Source: Macrobrachium rosenbergii (Eukaryota; Arthropoda; Malacostraca; Decapoda; Palaemonidae). Taken from it: a stretch of 64,000 nt of DNA. Each line of letters opens with the position of its first letter. The first letter of the stretch is position 1. Below are positions 12,047 through 25,100 of this stretch, in pieces. The stretch is from positions 36,098,522 to 36,162,521 of the forward strand of contig NC_089741.1 in assembly GCF_040412425.1 (NCBI RefSeq). Reading direction: 5' to 3'. The translations under genes were made by a program, and so were the position numbers. Under the pieces are notes generated by a model. The model was not told the DNA's origin. It did no database searches and worked only from the letters and a program-made list of their open reading frames with translations.

Positions 12047-13091
12047 TTCGACATTGAAATTCAAGCTTCCTAAGAATATGGTGTTTCATTAGAAAGAAGT
12101 AACAGAAGGTAACAGGAGACACAGAGAGATAAAAACTCGCGCAAATGGTGATCGTTTTAGAGGTGAAATTAGATGTTTTTCTTGACATTCTTGTCGCTTG
12201 GCCTTTCATTTATTTGGTCCTGTTTCGGTCCTAAATGTAAATCATTAACATAGATTTCTGCTCAATGCAATACGGCCTTAGTACGTCAGCGATTCGGGCA
12301 ATACCGACTGTACGTTTGCAAGTTACCGACATGAGAACATCACCCACCTGTGGAGTTTTCCGAAGCGGGAAAACGCTGTTACTAAATACGAAGATTGACG
12401 GGGAAAAAAAAAATGCTATATAAATGACTATCCCTGACCATTATCGGCACCGCAGACCAGAAACGACTTAAGAAAATGGACATTCGTTCGTGTGGTGCTC
12501 TATGGAGCATATGCATTCGTAAAATATTCGTGAAACCATATTTATAAAAACGAACCCCTGTCCATAGGGAACAAGCCCGCCGCAGGGGTCATTGACTTGA
12601 AACTCAAGCTTCCAAAGAATATAGTCTTCATTAGAAAGAAGTAACAGTAAGTGATAAGAAATAGAAAGAGATCAAAACCCGTGCAAATGGTTATTGTTTA
12701 GAGGTGAAATTAGCTGCTTTTCTTTACATTTTGTCACTTCGCCTTGCATTTATTTGGTCCTGTTTCGGTACTAAGTGTAAACCATAAGCACACAGTAGAA
12801 TTCTGCTAAATATAGCACTACGTCACTAAGTTAGCGGTTCTGAAAACACCGACTGATTGTACAAAACAGGCATGAAAATGGCACCCACCTGTGGAGTCTT
12901 TTTGAAACGGAAACGCTAAACTTAACCAAAAACAAGATTGACGGGAAAAAAACATTCTATAAAAATGACCATCGCCGACCATTTTTGGCAGTGTAGACCA
13001 AAAAAGGACTGAAAATACAGAAAATGGTCGTTTGTTCGCGTGGTTCTCTGAAGGGCAAACATTAATACGCGCGCATAAAACCATATTTATC
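12047..13091. repeat. ~545-bp tandem duplication, two diverged copies
   Basis: Copy 1 (about 12047-12546) and copy 2 (about 12590-13091) share the same ordered blocks. These are a TTCAAGCTTCC..AAGAATAT start, CATTAGAAAGAAGTAACAG, GTGCAAATGG, TTTATTTGGTCCTGTTTCGG, CACCCACCTGTGGAGT, AAGATTGACGGG and a closing AACCATATTTAT. The first ~80 bases of each copy match, in reverse orientation, the 3' UTR of the non-LTR retroelement seen at 32.8-33.0 and 63.7-63.9 kb. The unit is therefore partly retroelement-derived. Neither copy has a convincing open frame. Confidence 0.85.
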
Positions 13092-13257
13092 TCAAATAAA
13101 TACGTATATACAGCCGCGCTTGAATATCTATGCTTTGGTATGTGGGGATCTAAATGAAGAAATGGAATCAGAATTTGATAAGCATTTTAAGTAAAAGTGC
13201 AAGCAAATGTTACAATACTGTAAGTTCTTCAATACAGTAGCCTATTATTATTATTAA

Positions 13258-13640
13258 TATCTATAAACAAGTAAAAAAATGCGCCGAAGTTTCTTCAGCG
13301 CAGTCGAGTTTTCCGTACACCATATAATCAAGGCCACCGAAAATAGATCTATCTTTCGGTGTTCTCGGTATAATGCTGTATGAGTAGCTGCCCATGAAAC
13401 TTTAACCACGGCCCGGTTGCGGCCTATCCTGTATCGTTGCCAGAAGCACAATTATGGCTAACTTTAAATACAATAAAAAAAAAAACTACTGAGGCTAGAA
13501 GGCTGCAATTTTGTACGTTTGATGATTGAAGGGTGGATGATCAACATACCAATTTGCAGCCCTCTAGCCCCGGCAGTTTTTAAGATCTGAGGGCTGACAA
13601 AAATAAGTGCGGACGGACAGACAAAGCCGGCACAATAGTT
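13258..13640. mobile_element. Palindromic MITE-like element, copy A
   Basis: Non-coding element built around a ~100-bp fold-back (13481-13581) in which CTAGAAGGCTGCAATTTTG pairs with AATTTGCAGCCCTCTAG across a ~20-base loop. Outside the fold-back are a GCGCCGAAG..CTTCAGCGC mini-palindrome at one end and GTGCGGACGGACAGACAAAG at the other. A second copy lies in the opposite orientation at 35818-36150. No transposase is encoded. The class is inferred from structure; precise ends were not determined. Confidence 0.7.
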
Positions 13641-15353
13641 TTCTTTTACAGAAAACTAAAAATCTCATAATCGCACGCGTTCACAACGAAATAAGTGTAA
13701 AATATTCAATATACACAACGGGAATTTTCCAGAACCTCCCACATATAAAAGATTTTTGGGCAAACGGTGCACAGAAAAACTATAACGTTTGTTTTATCAT
13801 TTACAGTCAATGAACGCTTCTAAGTGACGTACGGCAATTTATATGCATAAAACACACGGATTCTTCACTAACACTTTAGCGAGATTACAGAATTGCTCGC
13901 GCGCACACACACACAAATGTACATACCCCTCCTGTTAAACTTCTATGAGACTCTTCAATCTTCAAATCACAAGCTGTTGAGGACGTATAGTCGTCTACGA
14001 CAGGCACCGATGTACTAAGGAGATGAGAACTGCACTCGAGCATTTATGCTGTTGTTTTTATCTTCCTAATCCCTCGGTACGACCTGACCGTCGACCTTCA
14101 ACTTCTCCTGTCCAGACCTGCGGTCATCCTAATCTCCGCGGTCTACCTAGCACCCTGTGATAAAGTATATTTTGGACAGAGCAGCAAATCGTGGAAGGAT
14201 TTATGGAAATAAAATCGCAGGCAACGTAGGAATAATAATTTTAAGGACGAGATCACTTGTGAAATACTGTACAGGAGTTTTAAGAACGTATAAACAAAAA
14301 GAGAGACGGTAAGGGGATAATCCCGAACAACGAAGGATTAACCACACGGCCACGGAGAGCAAGAAGAATGCAGGAAAGGTCAGGAAGGGCTGAAATATAC
14401 GGCTCTGGGCTAAGATCAGCGGGTAGGTCATACCAAGGATTAATAGAGTACAGGGTTAGGCCTGCCCGGAGTTACTACGCATCTCCGTGACGCTGCTGGT
14501 TGATTGGAAGCTTACCATAGAAAAAAATCAGGAAAACAATGAAATGAAGGGTCACTATAGTAAAAATGTTTGTCCACCCACATCACATTCTCTCTCTCTC
14601 TCTACCTTAGATTATCGGAGAGGCCCCCGTTAATCTCTAGGCTGAAGGATATGAAGAATTCTCCATATATCTTTTTACTGACATTTGGCTAATGCAGTAG
14701 GCCTACACGTGTTAATCCGGGCCAGGTGTGATACTGAGACCTTGTTCTTCCCTCTGGTAAGGTCAAATATAGACTGATGACTTTTTTTTTATCTTAACGT
14801 CAACCAAAAGAAGCAGCCAGCGACGCCATGCCAAGAATTAGGTAACGAAAACAACAGATGCTGGAAGGAGTCACAGTAGTTATCATCTCCTTAGTGTATC
14901 GGTATCTGATGAAGAAGACTCTCTTCCGAAAGTTTGTACTTGGGAAATGAAAGAACCTGGAATCTAAACCGTCACGTCTCATTTAAGCCTAACGCCAGTA
15001 GTATGAGTGTGTAGGCCTATCACAGTGAAGTTGGGTTGCTGTTTTGTGACGTAGCATACCAGTGCGTGCTTCATTCAAAGCGAATGATAGTTTGATTCGA
15101 AAGATACACGCGTATTTTTGTTTTAACGTCATTTTATGAATATACAAATAAATTTGTCCTGGCTAAGAACAGAGGGCATTACTGTCCGGAATATCTATCC
15201 CTTATGATACAGAGGTCGCAATTGACGTCCAGTTTCCACACTGGATTGTGAAGTCCATTTATAATCTGGATCACTAATCCCTGCACCCCGGTCAACCTTT
15301 TGTAATCCGTACCGCTGGGAGCAATAAAATCTCTCAGGCACTTGTAAAACTAA

Positions 15354-15430
15354 AAGAAGAAGAAGAAGAAGAAGAAGAAGAAGAAGAAGAAGAAGAAGAA
15401 GAAGAAGAAGAAGAAGAAGAAGAAGAAGAA
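15354..15430. repeat. (GAA)n trinucleotide tract
   Basis: About 25 AGA/GAA units forming a homopurine mirror repeat of a kind able to form triplex DNA. Confidence 0.96.
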
Positions 15431-16091
15431 AGAAGACGACTTATCTCTACAAGTACCTCCTTTAAACTGAAAATATACTACAGTTTGCTAACAGCTTCGA
15501 AGTTCCAGGGATTAAGTCAAAATAGAAGGAAGCGAACAGTATCATACTACTGCGAATTCATCAACTGTTCGCCAAGCCGTTTTCCTTCCAGAACAATATT
15601 TCCTGATTAAACCCGTTTCTTGGGTCTTTTATGGGATAATCTCCTCTTGACCTCTGCAGTAGGGTTCGCTCTTTTATCTGCTTGATCATCTGTGGAAACC
15701 GGGCACCGTTGGTGAAAATAACACGCCACATTCACGTGCCTTGAAAGAATGTAATATGTTATTGATTCAAGTTATACGGAAGCACAAGCTAATAGCATAG
15801 CATACTGCGCCACAGGTGTGTTCATAGGTGGCATTGACTTTTTTTTTGGGGGGGAGGGGGAATGTCACAAGAATATACCTCAAATTTAGTTACGGCAAAT
15901 TATCCCGAGAAAGAAAGTCAGTGTTCAAATACCATGAGCAACTTAAATAATATGTTTAAAAATTTTTAACTGGCAGTATATGTATGACCCCTACATACTG
16001 ACAGCACGATTTTCATATAACAGCTTTAATCAAGTGTGGATAAAAGACAATTATACATTTTCTTGAGACGATGAAAGAATACAGAAAGACA

Positions 16092-16191
<100 letters not shown>

Positions 16192-16651
16192 AAAAGAAAA
16201 GCAATTGCATCACAAGAGCAGCAATGCAGGTCAGAAACTAAAGCACAGTGGTGAATGACAATTTGAATTAACATTTTGTCGGTTTCTCTTCAGTTATAAT
16301 ATTTAAATGACAAAAGAAAGGTTGTCTTTTACTTCTGAGGACAACATACGTCAATAATTTCAAATATATACACACAGAGAATCTGAGAATTAAAATCCCA
16401 AATAACGAAAACAAACTCTATTTACCCATTTCATATAAATCACATTCTTTTGTACAAACAAGGTTTGTTTATGCTCTGTCCAACCATCCTTATTAATCTT
16501 TTTGTTTCCAAAACGCGTCCTTTAATTAAGAGGAATATAAAAATTCGAAAATTATCTGGGAAAACTGACCGCGTTAATACTCTCTTTGGGGAGATTAACC
16601 CAGACAAGATTATTTTTGCCCTATCTCTAGTTTACTGGAAAAACCAGTTTT

Positions 16652-16652
<1 letters not shown>

Positions 16653-16735
<83 letters not shown>
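16653..16735. repeat. (CT)n microsatellite
   Basis: Uninterrupted CT dinucleotide of about 83 bases. Confidence 0.97.
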
Positions 16736-16738
<3 letters not shown>

Positions 16739-18186
16739 GAGGATTTTGAGTCTGCCTTTTATTTATATGTTCGTTTGGCGTTTTGAAAAAGAGATCTGTC
16801 TGGTGGAGAAACGAAAAAGAATAATTACCCTTGCTGAAATCGAAGAAAATAGGACGAAACTCAGTAGTCAAACAAACGTAAATAATACCACAGAGATTAC
16901 AACACGTGAAGCGCAACAATAACCGCGAGTGGATATAGTGAGGACGAAGTATCGAATCACTATGACGTATAGACAAGGCCAGTGACGAACGAAAGTAAAC
17001 ATTTAAAGGAAAACATCATCTTTCGATAAGATGTATGTAGGGAAATGGGTCACACGTTAACAACCGCTGAGAAATCTGAGGAGGATGCCAAGTCGTATCC
17101 AAGAGCGAGCACAAAAATCAACTTGACGGAGGAGAAGTTCACTGAGATGAATGAGACAGCACTTTACAAGATGCCAAAAAGGTTGTACAAAACAGGGGGA
17201 AAGATCAGCACTTATTCAAGTAGCTTTCGACAAAACATAGTTACAAGCTGAGGAAAAATAATGAGAAAAAGTGAAAGAAATGAATATTACAAATGATGAC
17301 AAAAAAAAAACTCCAAAGAGAATGACAAGAAATGTCACAGAAGATGACGAAGATGAGAAAAATATAAAATACCAAGGTCTGCTCACAGCAGAGCACTGGA
17401 TCCTGATCATTGATAATGCTAAAGTGCAAAGAAGAAGCAAGACTAAAAAAATGCGACTGATCATAGAGAACTATTATAAATAAAAGTGTTAACCTTTGAG
17501 CATGCAATTAATGAGACACATAACCATTAACATACAATACACAAGAATGCGTAATTATATAACCAAAATTGACATATAAATGGGATCTCTAGGGATAAAC
17601 AAAAATAATGGTGATGACGATGAATCAAAAAGCTAACGACGCAACTATTCAAACTCAGACGCAGCTTTGAAAGAAAGCTATTCAGGAAAACTATAAATTA
17701 TAATTGATGCATAAAAATAGGAAAGTCCTAATGAGCGCAGTGTGTCTCTACATGAAAGCATTCGCAAATGATCGTAAAATGCGAATAAGAAGTCGTTAAA
17801 ATACGAGTATATACGCATCCGCCTGAATTTTCATTCATCACATCGTTTATTCATTCACATTTCAATTATCTTTGCAGGTTCATTAAATTCACCAACTCTG
17901 CTCCTACATTCGTTTTAAGTTATCTACTTCTATCCTTGACTTAAAAGGCCGGCAGTGGAACGAGGCCTAAGGCTTACATCATATTAAAAATGGAAAACAG
18001 GTGTTTTATATTTGAATTTTATCGACTGTCAGATTAAAGAAGGATTGGTGTATTTCTCATATCGAAAACATTCCAGAACAAATGTTTAAGATACCTGATG
18101 CCCAACGCATAAAAAAACACAGAAAATTAGTGCAGGTCAATGCCAACACAATTTTTCGGTCCGATCTCGAACGCGCACCCCGACAG

Positions 18187-18226
18187 CCAATCAGAAGCTT
18201 TATTTACGGATCGTCTGGACCAATCA
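18187..18226. promoter_or_regulatory. Paired CCAAT boxes, candidate CENP-L promoter
   Basis: Two CCAATCA motifs lie at 18187-18193 and 18220-18226, 33 bp apart on the plus strand. CCAAT boxes spaced about three helical turns and bound by NF-Y are characteristic of G2/M cell-cycle promoters, which fits a kinetochore gene. A near-match to an E2F site (TTTCCGCGAA) follows at about 18270. The surrounding 18.1-18.5 kb is richer in CpG than its flanks. Binding is inferred, not shown. Confidence 0.42.
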
Positions 18227-18229
18227 CGA

Positions 18230-18381
18230 TGCGAGTTTCGGCATCAAAACATTGCGTCTGTATTTTAAACTTTTCCGCGAAGAATCCCCCGAACTGTTTT
18301 GTTTTTATTTTTTCTTGATTTGTTTTTACGATGAATGAATAGTGATTCCTATTTTAAGCCTGAGACTGATGTAATATAAGG
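18230..18381 (+). other. Candidate non-coding first exon of CENP-L
   Basis: A strong donor, ATAAGG|GTGAGTAA, at 18381/18382 lies ~150 bases downstream of the paired CCAAT boxes. It could splice to an acceptor just before the coding start (pyrimidine-rich TTTTCTGTGAAG near 20665). The 5' boundary is a guess. No open frame in this exon extends into the CENP-L coding sequence. Confidence 0.35.
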
Positions 18382-20184
18382 GTGAGTAATCCGGGTTAAT
18401 CTGTCGGAGTGTTTTCGAGTAATAAAGCCCCGATTGCGGGCTGGTGATGGCCATAGCTGCTAGCCAGGCTTAGGGTGCGGTTCCTGCCGCGGGGAGGTTA
18501 GGCGAGCTCTGGATCAACTAGTATTTTAGGCCGCCAGTGTTTATATTCCGTCGTATTCCTTGATAAAACTAACGGTTATGATGCCTGTGTGATTAACTTT
18601 CTGTCTAACAGGCTTAGGCTGAGCCAGTCTGAAGCTTAGCTTATGTGGTAGGCTAGGCCTAATTTTCCCTGACGCGCACCCCATGCTAGGCTATCATATT
18701 GCCTTCTTTTTGTTGTAAGTTAGGCCCAAACACCGCTGTAGCATAGAATAGCTGCAAACGACTCGCATTTGTTGCTCTAACCTTAGACTTAAGCTAACGT
18801 TCTGTGGTAGGCTATCAGTTAGGTGTAGGGACCTAGGCTAAGCTTATTTGGGTCGGTAAACTTTGACCACAGTATCGCAGATGGGGGCAGTTTGCAGAAC
18901 GACAGGACTACCTTCGAACGGAAGCTTAATCTCGTTCGTCTCCAATGTTTAGTGTCAGTAGGGGGGTCTGGGGATGGCAAAGTCCCTCCGGCCAGGTCAG
19001 GGCACGCACCCAAAGTGAGGTTAGGAATGTGAGGTTTGATTAGATTGGGACATGGCATTCAAGGAAAGGTTAGGTTTGTTTTCGTCTGCGGAACCTCTTC
19101 CCTTCGTTCAGTGCTCGCCCCGCAGATGCTCCGTGCATTCGCACGTATAATCAAAATCGTAGTCTTGACCAGCCAGTCAGTCTTAATCTAACCGAACCTA
19201 AAAGTGTAGGATGCTGCGGCAAGCTTAACAAGCAGGCTAGTGTGCTGTGACCCGAACTTCAGCGCTTGGGCCTCCCTATATGGTATGACCTTCCAGCATT
19301 TGCCGTCCGTAAATCTTGAAGTAACCAATGTTAAAATTCGGTGGAAAACCTAATGTTGGCAAGGTCTAGGCTAGCCTGTGGGTAGGGAAAGCAAAAATGA
19401 TGGTTATAGGCTATAGCTTAATGTTTCCAATTGCTGAATGGTAATTATTTCAACATACTTTAATTATGGAATATGAAGGACCTGCCCTCTGGATAATAAT
19501 TATTTGCCAATAACACTTGAGTACTTCAAATTTTTTCCTACAAGAATAGAACTATCACCCTTTATGTAAGTTGGAAACGATCCTCTATGACACTTGAGTG
19601 GCTGGACATAGCCCACTCACTAGTCGGCAGTCCAATATTTTTTCTTCAGCTACATTGATCCAAACGTCTCCATTTTTTGTGGTCATGGTTCTCAGTTGGG
19701 TTGTTATGCTTTTACTTGTAATTTTTATTTGGTGTTGGTGGTTGTTCTATATGTCATGGATACCAGAATACTGTAATGTTTGTAGTATTAATTTTGTTTC
19801 TTTAATGACAAGCCTTTTATCATAATCTTACTCAACCGTACTTGCACTGTCCCTGTTGCCACCCGTTATCAACCTTATTACCAAGGTCCCGTGATTGTCT
19901 CTAGACCACACTGGGAATACTTCTAAATATAAGTTTCTGGTTTGTGTATGGGAAAAATACCACTTACCTTTCAAATTCTATATTTCTTCTCCATGATTAA
20001 CACTGAAACTTAATAAGAAAGTCAGTGTGTATTCATCTTTGCAATAAGCAAGGCTGCTTAAAATGATACTACTGTAATGCTTACTTGAATATTTCATTAG
20101 TAGCTGGATTTGATTATTTATATAGCATACTGCTTGAAGCAGCCTAGGCTTAACATGAGTATGTCCTGTGTATCTCATGTCATT

Positions 20185-20188
<4 letters not shown>

Positions 20189-20247
<59 letters not shown>
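20189..20247. repeat. (CT)n microsatellite
   Basis: About 59 bases of TC/CT in the presumed first intron of CENP-L. Confidence 0.96.
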
Positions 20248-20251
<4 letters not shown>

Positions 20252-20678
20252 CAATTGTCCTTTCACAGTAATAGATTTTAAATCATATTCATTCTCTTCA
20301 TTTATTAGTCTTAAGTATTACCTCCATAGTCATATTATTTCTTCTCAAGTTCACTTTCTCCTCTTTCAGTGTTACATACTTTGCCCATTACTTATATGTT
20401 ATGTCTTATCCACATTGTTATTCCAAATTTAGCTGGTGCAAATACTCATAAATTGCAATGCTTTAATTCAGAGCCAACCTCATTTCTGCCTAGTCAGTAT
20501 TTACAGTAATATACATTTTGAGCTGGTTTGTGTGATGTGAAATGCTGAAATAGTTATTTATTTTTTAAATTTATATTTTAAATATACAATCAGTATGATA
20601 GACCACAGTGAAAGATTTACATTATGTTCTTATTTTTTTAATTTCGACTCTTGTTTTCTGTGAAGAAGGGGCATAGCT

Positions 20679-20852
20679 ATGACGCCAAAGAAATCCACAT
20701 CTTTGAACAAAAAGAGTTCAGTTGCTAAGAAACCTTCTCCAAGAAAGATGTCGCGCTCACCCATTTCATCAACCAAGTCAAAGAAAAAGAAGATTTCTGA
20801 AACCACCAAGAAACTGAAAACAAATACATTGCAGACTTCACCAGAAAACCCG
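20679..20852 (+). CDS. CENPL: CENP-L coding exon 1
   Basis: Residues 1-58, a basic Lys/Ser/Pro-rich disordered leader with several SP/TP dipeptides (SPRK, RSPIS) and a possible nuclear-localisation cluster (SKKKK). The donor is AACCCG|GTACAG, phase 0. Confidence 0.75.
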
Positions 20853-22112
20853 GTACAGTACAAATTAATTCTTTGTATTGTTTACTTTATAACAATTAAT
20901 ATATGTTAACAAACTTAGAGTGGCATTCATATTAATATTTTTGGTTTTTAAAAATTTGTATTCTTATGCATACACAAAACTGTTGTGTAGAATGCTTTAA
21001 CTACAGATTTAAGAAATGGATGTAATAATCAACTCACTTAATGATATATGCCAGCACTCATAAGAATGATGTGTTAGAGGAATCTTGAATGTGTGCATCA
21101 AAAAAGCTCCATACAACATGATAAAAGCAGTAGGTTCAGTGTACTAATCAGTGACTTTGGTGAGGAGTCCAAGCATCCTCTGCATAAACTGAGACACACA
21201 TTACTACTAAGTTAATGATTGTAGAGAAAGCAGCTCAACTGCAACGGTGCAACATGTTTGTCAGAATCTTCATTTTGAATCTATCCCATTTTATTACTAT
21301 GTTCTTGAGGAGTTATGATTTGGTAGAAGATCAGATTATGTAACGAAGAATCTTGTGAGTGAGCCTTGTAAGAATATTCTAGAATGTCAGCTCAGTAGTC
21401 CGATAATACTTACTGCATGATAAGTTTGAATTTATCTTCATTATAGAATTGCTGTTGTAATTGTTATGGATGTTGAGAAACAAGATGGTATACAGCACCA
21501 TATTACTGTGCAGTCTCTTTTCAGTGTTGGAGGCTCATGTTTAACAGCTTTGTTTGTGGAAATCTTTATAATCAAGCCCAGTAATATAAGAATCTGGAGT
21601 GTGAATATAAAATCCTTCAATGTTTCAGGTAACTCCTGAGATGGACAGCAGTCTCTCATCACCTAGATCAAGTGAAAGGTATGTTGATGGGAGTCATTAA
21701 TGTGTACATTCTAAAACAATATACAATATAAATATATATCATATATACAATATATATATATATATATATACAGGCGGTCCCCGGTTTACGATGGGGTTCC
21801 GTTCTTGCGCCGCGTCAGAACCCGAAAATCGTCGTAAGCGGAACATCGTCGAAAATCGTAAAAATCATAAGAAAACCTTACTTTTAATGCTCTGGGTGCA
21901 TTGAAAACGATGTAAACTGCATTATTATTGAGTTTTACATCAAAAACCTTCAAATTATGATTATTCTGCCATTTTGGGGCCATATTTCTTCCGTCGGATC
22001 GGAAATTTAACGGAACATGCGTCGTAAACCAGGAAATAATTTCTGATGAATATATTTGAAAAGCGCCGAACCTCGAACGTCGTAGCTGGAACTGTCGTAA
22101 ACCGGGGACTGC

Positions 22113-22196
<84 letters not shown>

Positions 22197-25100
22197 CTAC
22201 TCTAGTCTGTTCTTCTTTTACTATTATAATTATTATTGTAAATCTTATAATTAAATCTTAATGTAAATTTTATACTGCGGATAACTTATCTTGTTGAACA
22301 GTGGGTTATTATTATTATTACTGAATAAAATGAATCCACAATAATATGTCCTGTATATATATGATGTAAGTGAAATAAAAGTGGGATTTAAAATTAAAAA
22401 CATAAATAAATAAAACATATAAATAACATAAGGTTACAAAGTAATTAATGAAAGTCAGGAGAGCAAAATAAGGGCAAGAATAGAGGAACTGATATGAATT
22501 ATTAAGCGCACTAATACCTAAGCACTAAGAACCGTGATGTAAGACACTGGCATGAAATTTGCTAATCAATAAGGTCCTCTTGCTGTAGTATATCATTTAC
22601 TAATTGACTTTAGATTTTATAAAGCCCAGCTGACACATATTATGTAAGGGGAGAGGAACAGTAAACCCCCGTATTCGCAGGGGTTGCATACTGGCGCCCC
22701 CTGGCAAATAGTTAAAATCCGTGAATACTTAAAACCCTTCCAAAAACACTTAGAACTGCATATTTTGATGGTTTAAACACAAGAAAAACCCTCAACAAAT
22801 GCTTTTACCTGAGCATTTTAATAGTTTTATCACAAAAAGTGCATATAGTCATGAAAATGATATGAAAATACAGTAATTAGTGAATATTTCTCAGTGAAAA
22901 ATACCGCGAATGGGCGAATTTTCCACGAATAATGGGTAGATACGTTCCACAGAGAAATCCACGAATACGTGAGTCCGCGAACTGTGAGAACACGAATACG
23001 GGGGGTTAACTGTATTGCAGCCAGAGTTGCATTATCTTTTTCAAAAGCCAACAGTGATATCATTTACAAAGATTAAACAACAAAGGTCTTGGAGCACTAC
23101 ACTGTGGAATGCCAGGCGCGAATAGTTATAGGTTGACTAAAAGCGCCATCAGCAACAACTCAAATGCTGGTCAATGAAGGCAGCATCAAATTCATTTTGA
23201 ACAAATGTGGACTTATCCCTGGTCAAGGTTGACGTGAACAAATAAAAGAATACAGGCAGTCCCCGGGCTACGACGGGCTCAGCGCACAATGCTCAGAGCT
23301 TACGATGCTCTTCAAATATATTCATCAAAAATTATTTTCTGGGTTACAACACATGTTCCAGGGTTATGACGCCTATCTGATGAAGGAAATATGGCTCCAA
23401 AGCGGCAGAATGGTGGAGCCCCTGTCGTAAACCAGGAACTGCCTGTTATAAAGTGAGACCTAGTTATAGAGGGAAAATCCTTAGATTTTATATTATCTAT
23501 TCTTGTACTAACTAGTAAAATACATTAGTATTTATCAAGCATTTCATGAGATTTCATCAGTGTTTTCAGATGTAGTGAGAGTTGTTATAACCACAGCAGT
23601 TGTGGTACAGTAGTGTTAATAAAGCTCATTTTACATGTATTTATGTACTGTGGTGGTATTTTTCTCTTATTTACAGATATAACTTTAGAAACATTACGCC
23701 GCCTTCGTATAAGCTAAATGTCCGTTACACCCCAGCTAGAACCCCCTTGAGGACGCCTGCTGGCATGCTACAAAGAACCCCTGCTGGTATGCTACAGAAA
23801 ACCCCTGCTCGTAAACTTGGCCGAACCCCAATGGCAACTCCGTTTAGAACCCCTCGAATAAGACCTTTGGAGAGTGAATCACAGTCTGATCCTTCTGCAG
23901 CATTCAAGTTACACAGAGAGGAAGCGGTCACTTGGAAAGAACACTTGAAATGTGAGCTGTAGTATGATTCTGATTCTTTTGTGCATTACATTTGAAAGCC
24001 AGTGGTTTTAATAGGGTTCTTACCGCTTGAGAGTAACAGTGTTCAAAGTCTTTATGTATTTAGTATTTCAAAAGGTTGGAAATGTCAACGGCCAAAAAAG
24101 TAACAGTTCTTGAATGTTGAGTGTGGTTTGTTTGGAATACATTTGTTAAATGTTTTTATTTTTTTTTTTCAGTACTCACCAGTAGAATACACAAGCTCTG
24201 TTACTTGAGTTCAATGTCCAATTTTAGATACGGAGATAAACTCTTGAGAAAAAAGTACGAAAACTTTTTAAAGAATAAGGTAAGTTTTAATAAATTTTTT
24301 TTTTTTTTTGCCAGATTAGAAGAGTTTGTGATTGATGTGTTGTCATCAATGTGGAATAGTTTGTAAGTTGTACATTTCCAAAAAGGAGTACAGTATACTA
24401 CTCATGAAAGATTCCCCTAAACGGTATAGTTATTGCTCTGAATGCACTTTTGAATGACAATACTTCCTTACTACTACAAATCTATATATTACTGTGTACA
24501 GTATTCTAGTATAATGTACTCGCATTTGTAAACTGTACAGGTTTTGTCACTTACTTTTTCCCTCACTACTTTAAATTCATAATTACAGCATTTGGTTCAT
24601 TTGCTCTTTATCGGATATTTAGTGCATAGGAACAGCTGAAAATATTCATACTTTGCAATGATACTCTCTGCTTGAATGAAGTCCCCAAACTTGTGATTTT
24701 TCTCGAAGGTGATTTATTTATGTTACCTTTCCATTTTCATTGTATCTGCTTTTTGCCTATGCACGATAAGGTGATTCGTGAACTTTTATTTGCTCTCTTG
24801 AAGATAGAGATGATTGTAATAGCCAGATCGTTTAGATTCCCCTCTTTATGTTTGGTACAGTACTTTGGTAAAATATGCAAGTTTAGGCATTCCTATTGGT
24901 TTGTGCAGAAGAGCTACTAATGCTGTTAGGCTTCTAGCTAGTGTTCAATTGGCAGTTACTGCAGTCTACATATTTAAGGTAAGTTTTGGTCTCTAGTAAG
25001 TAACAAAAGGAAAGCTAGTGAGTACTTTCTTGAAAGTTAGCTTTTGTTCGGTTCATTGCAAATGTTAAGTTTACTTTTTTGTTTTATGATTAGGTTGCCT

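Noticed and set aside
23942..23962. CENP-L ending at the TAG near 23960
   Set aside because: A donor (AAAT|GTGAGC) lies just before it, and the following exons continue the CENP-L sequence in frame through to 34036.
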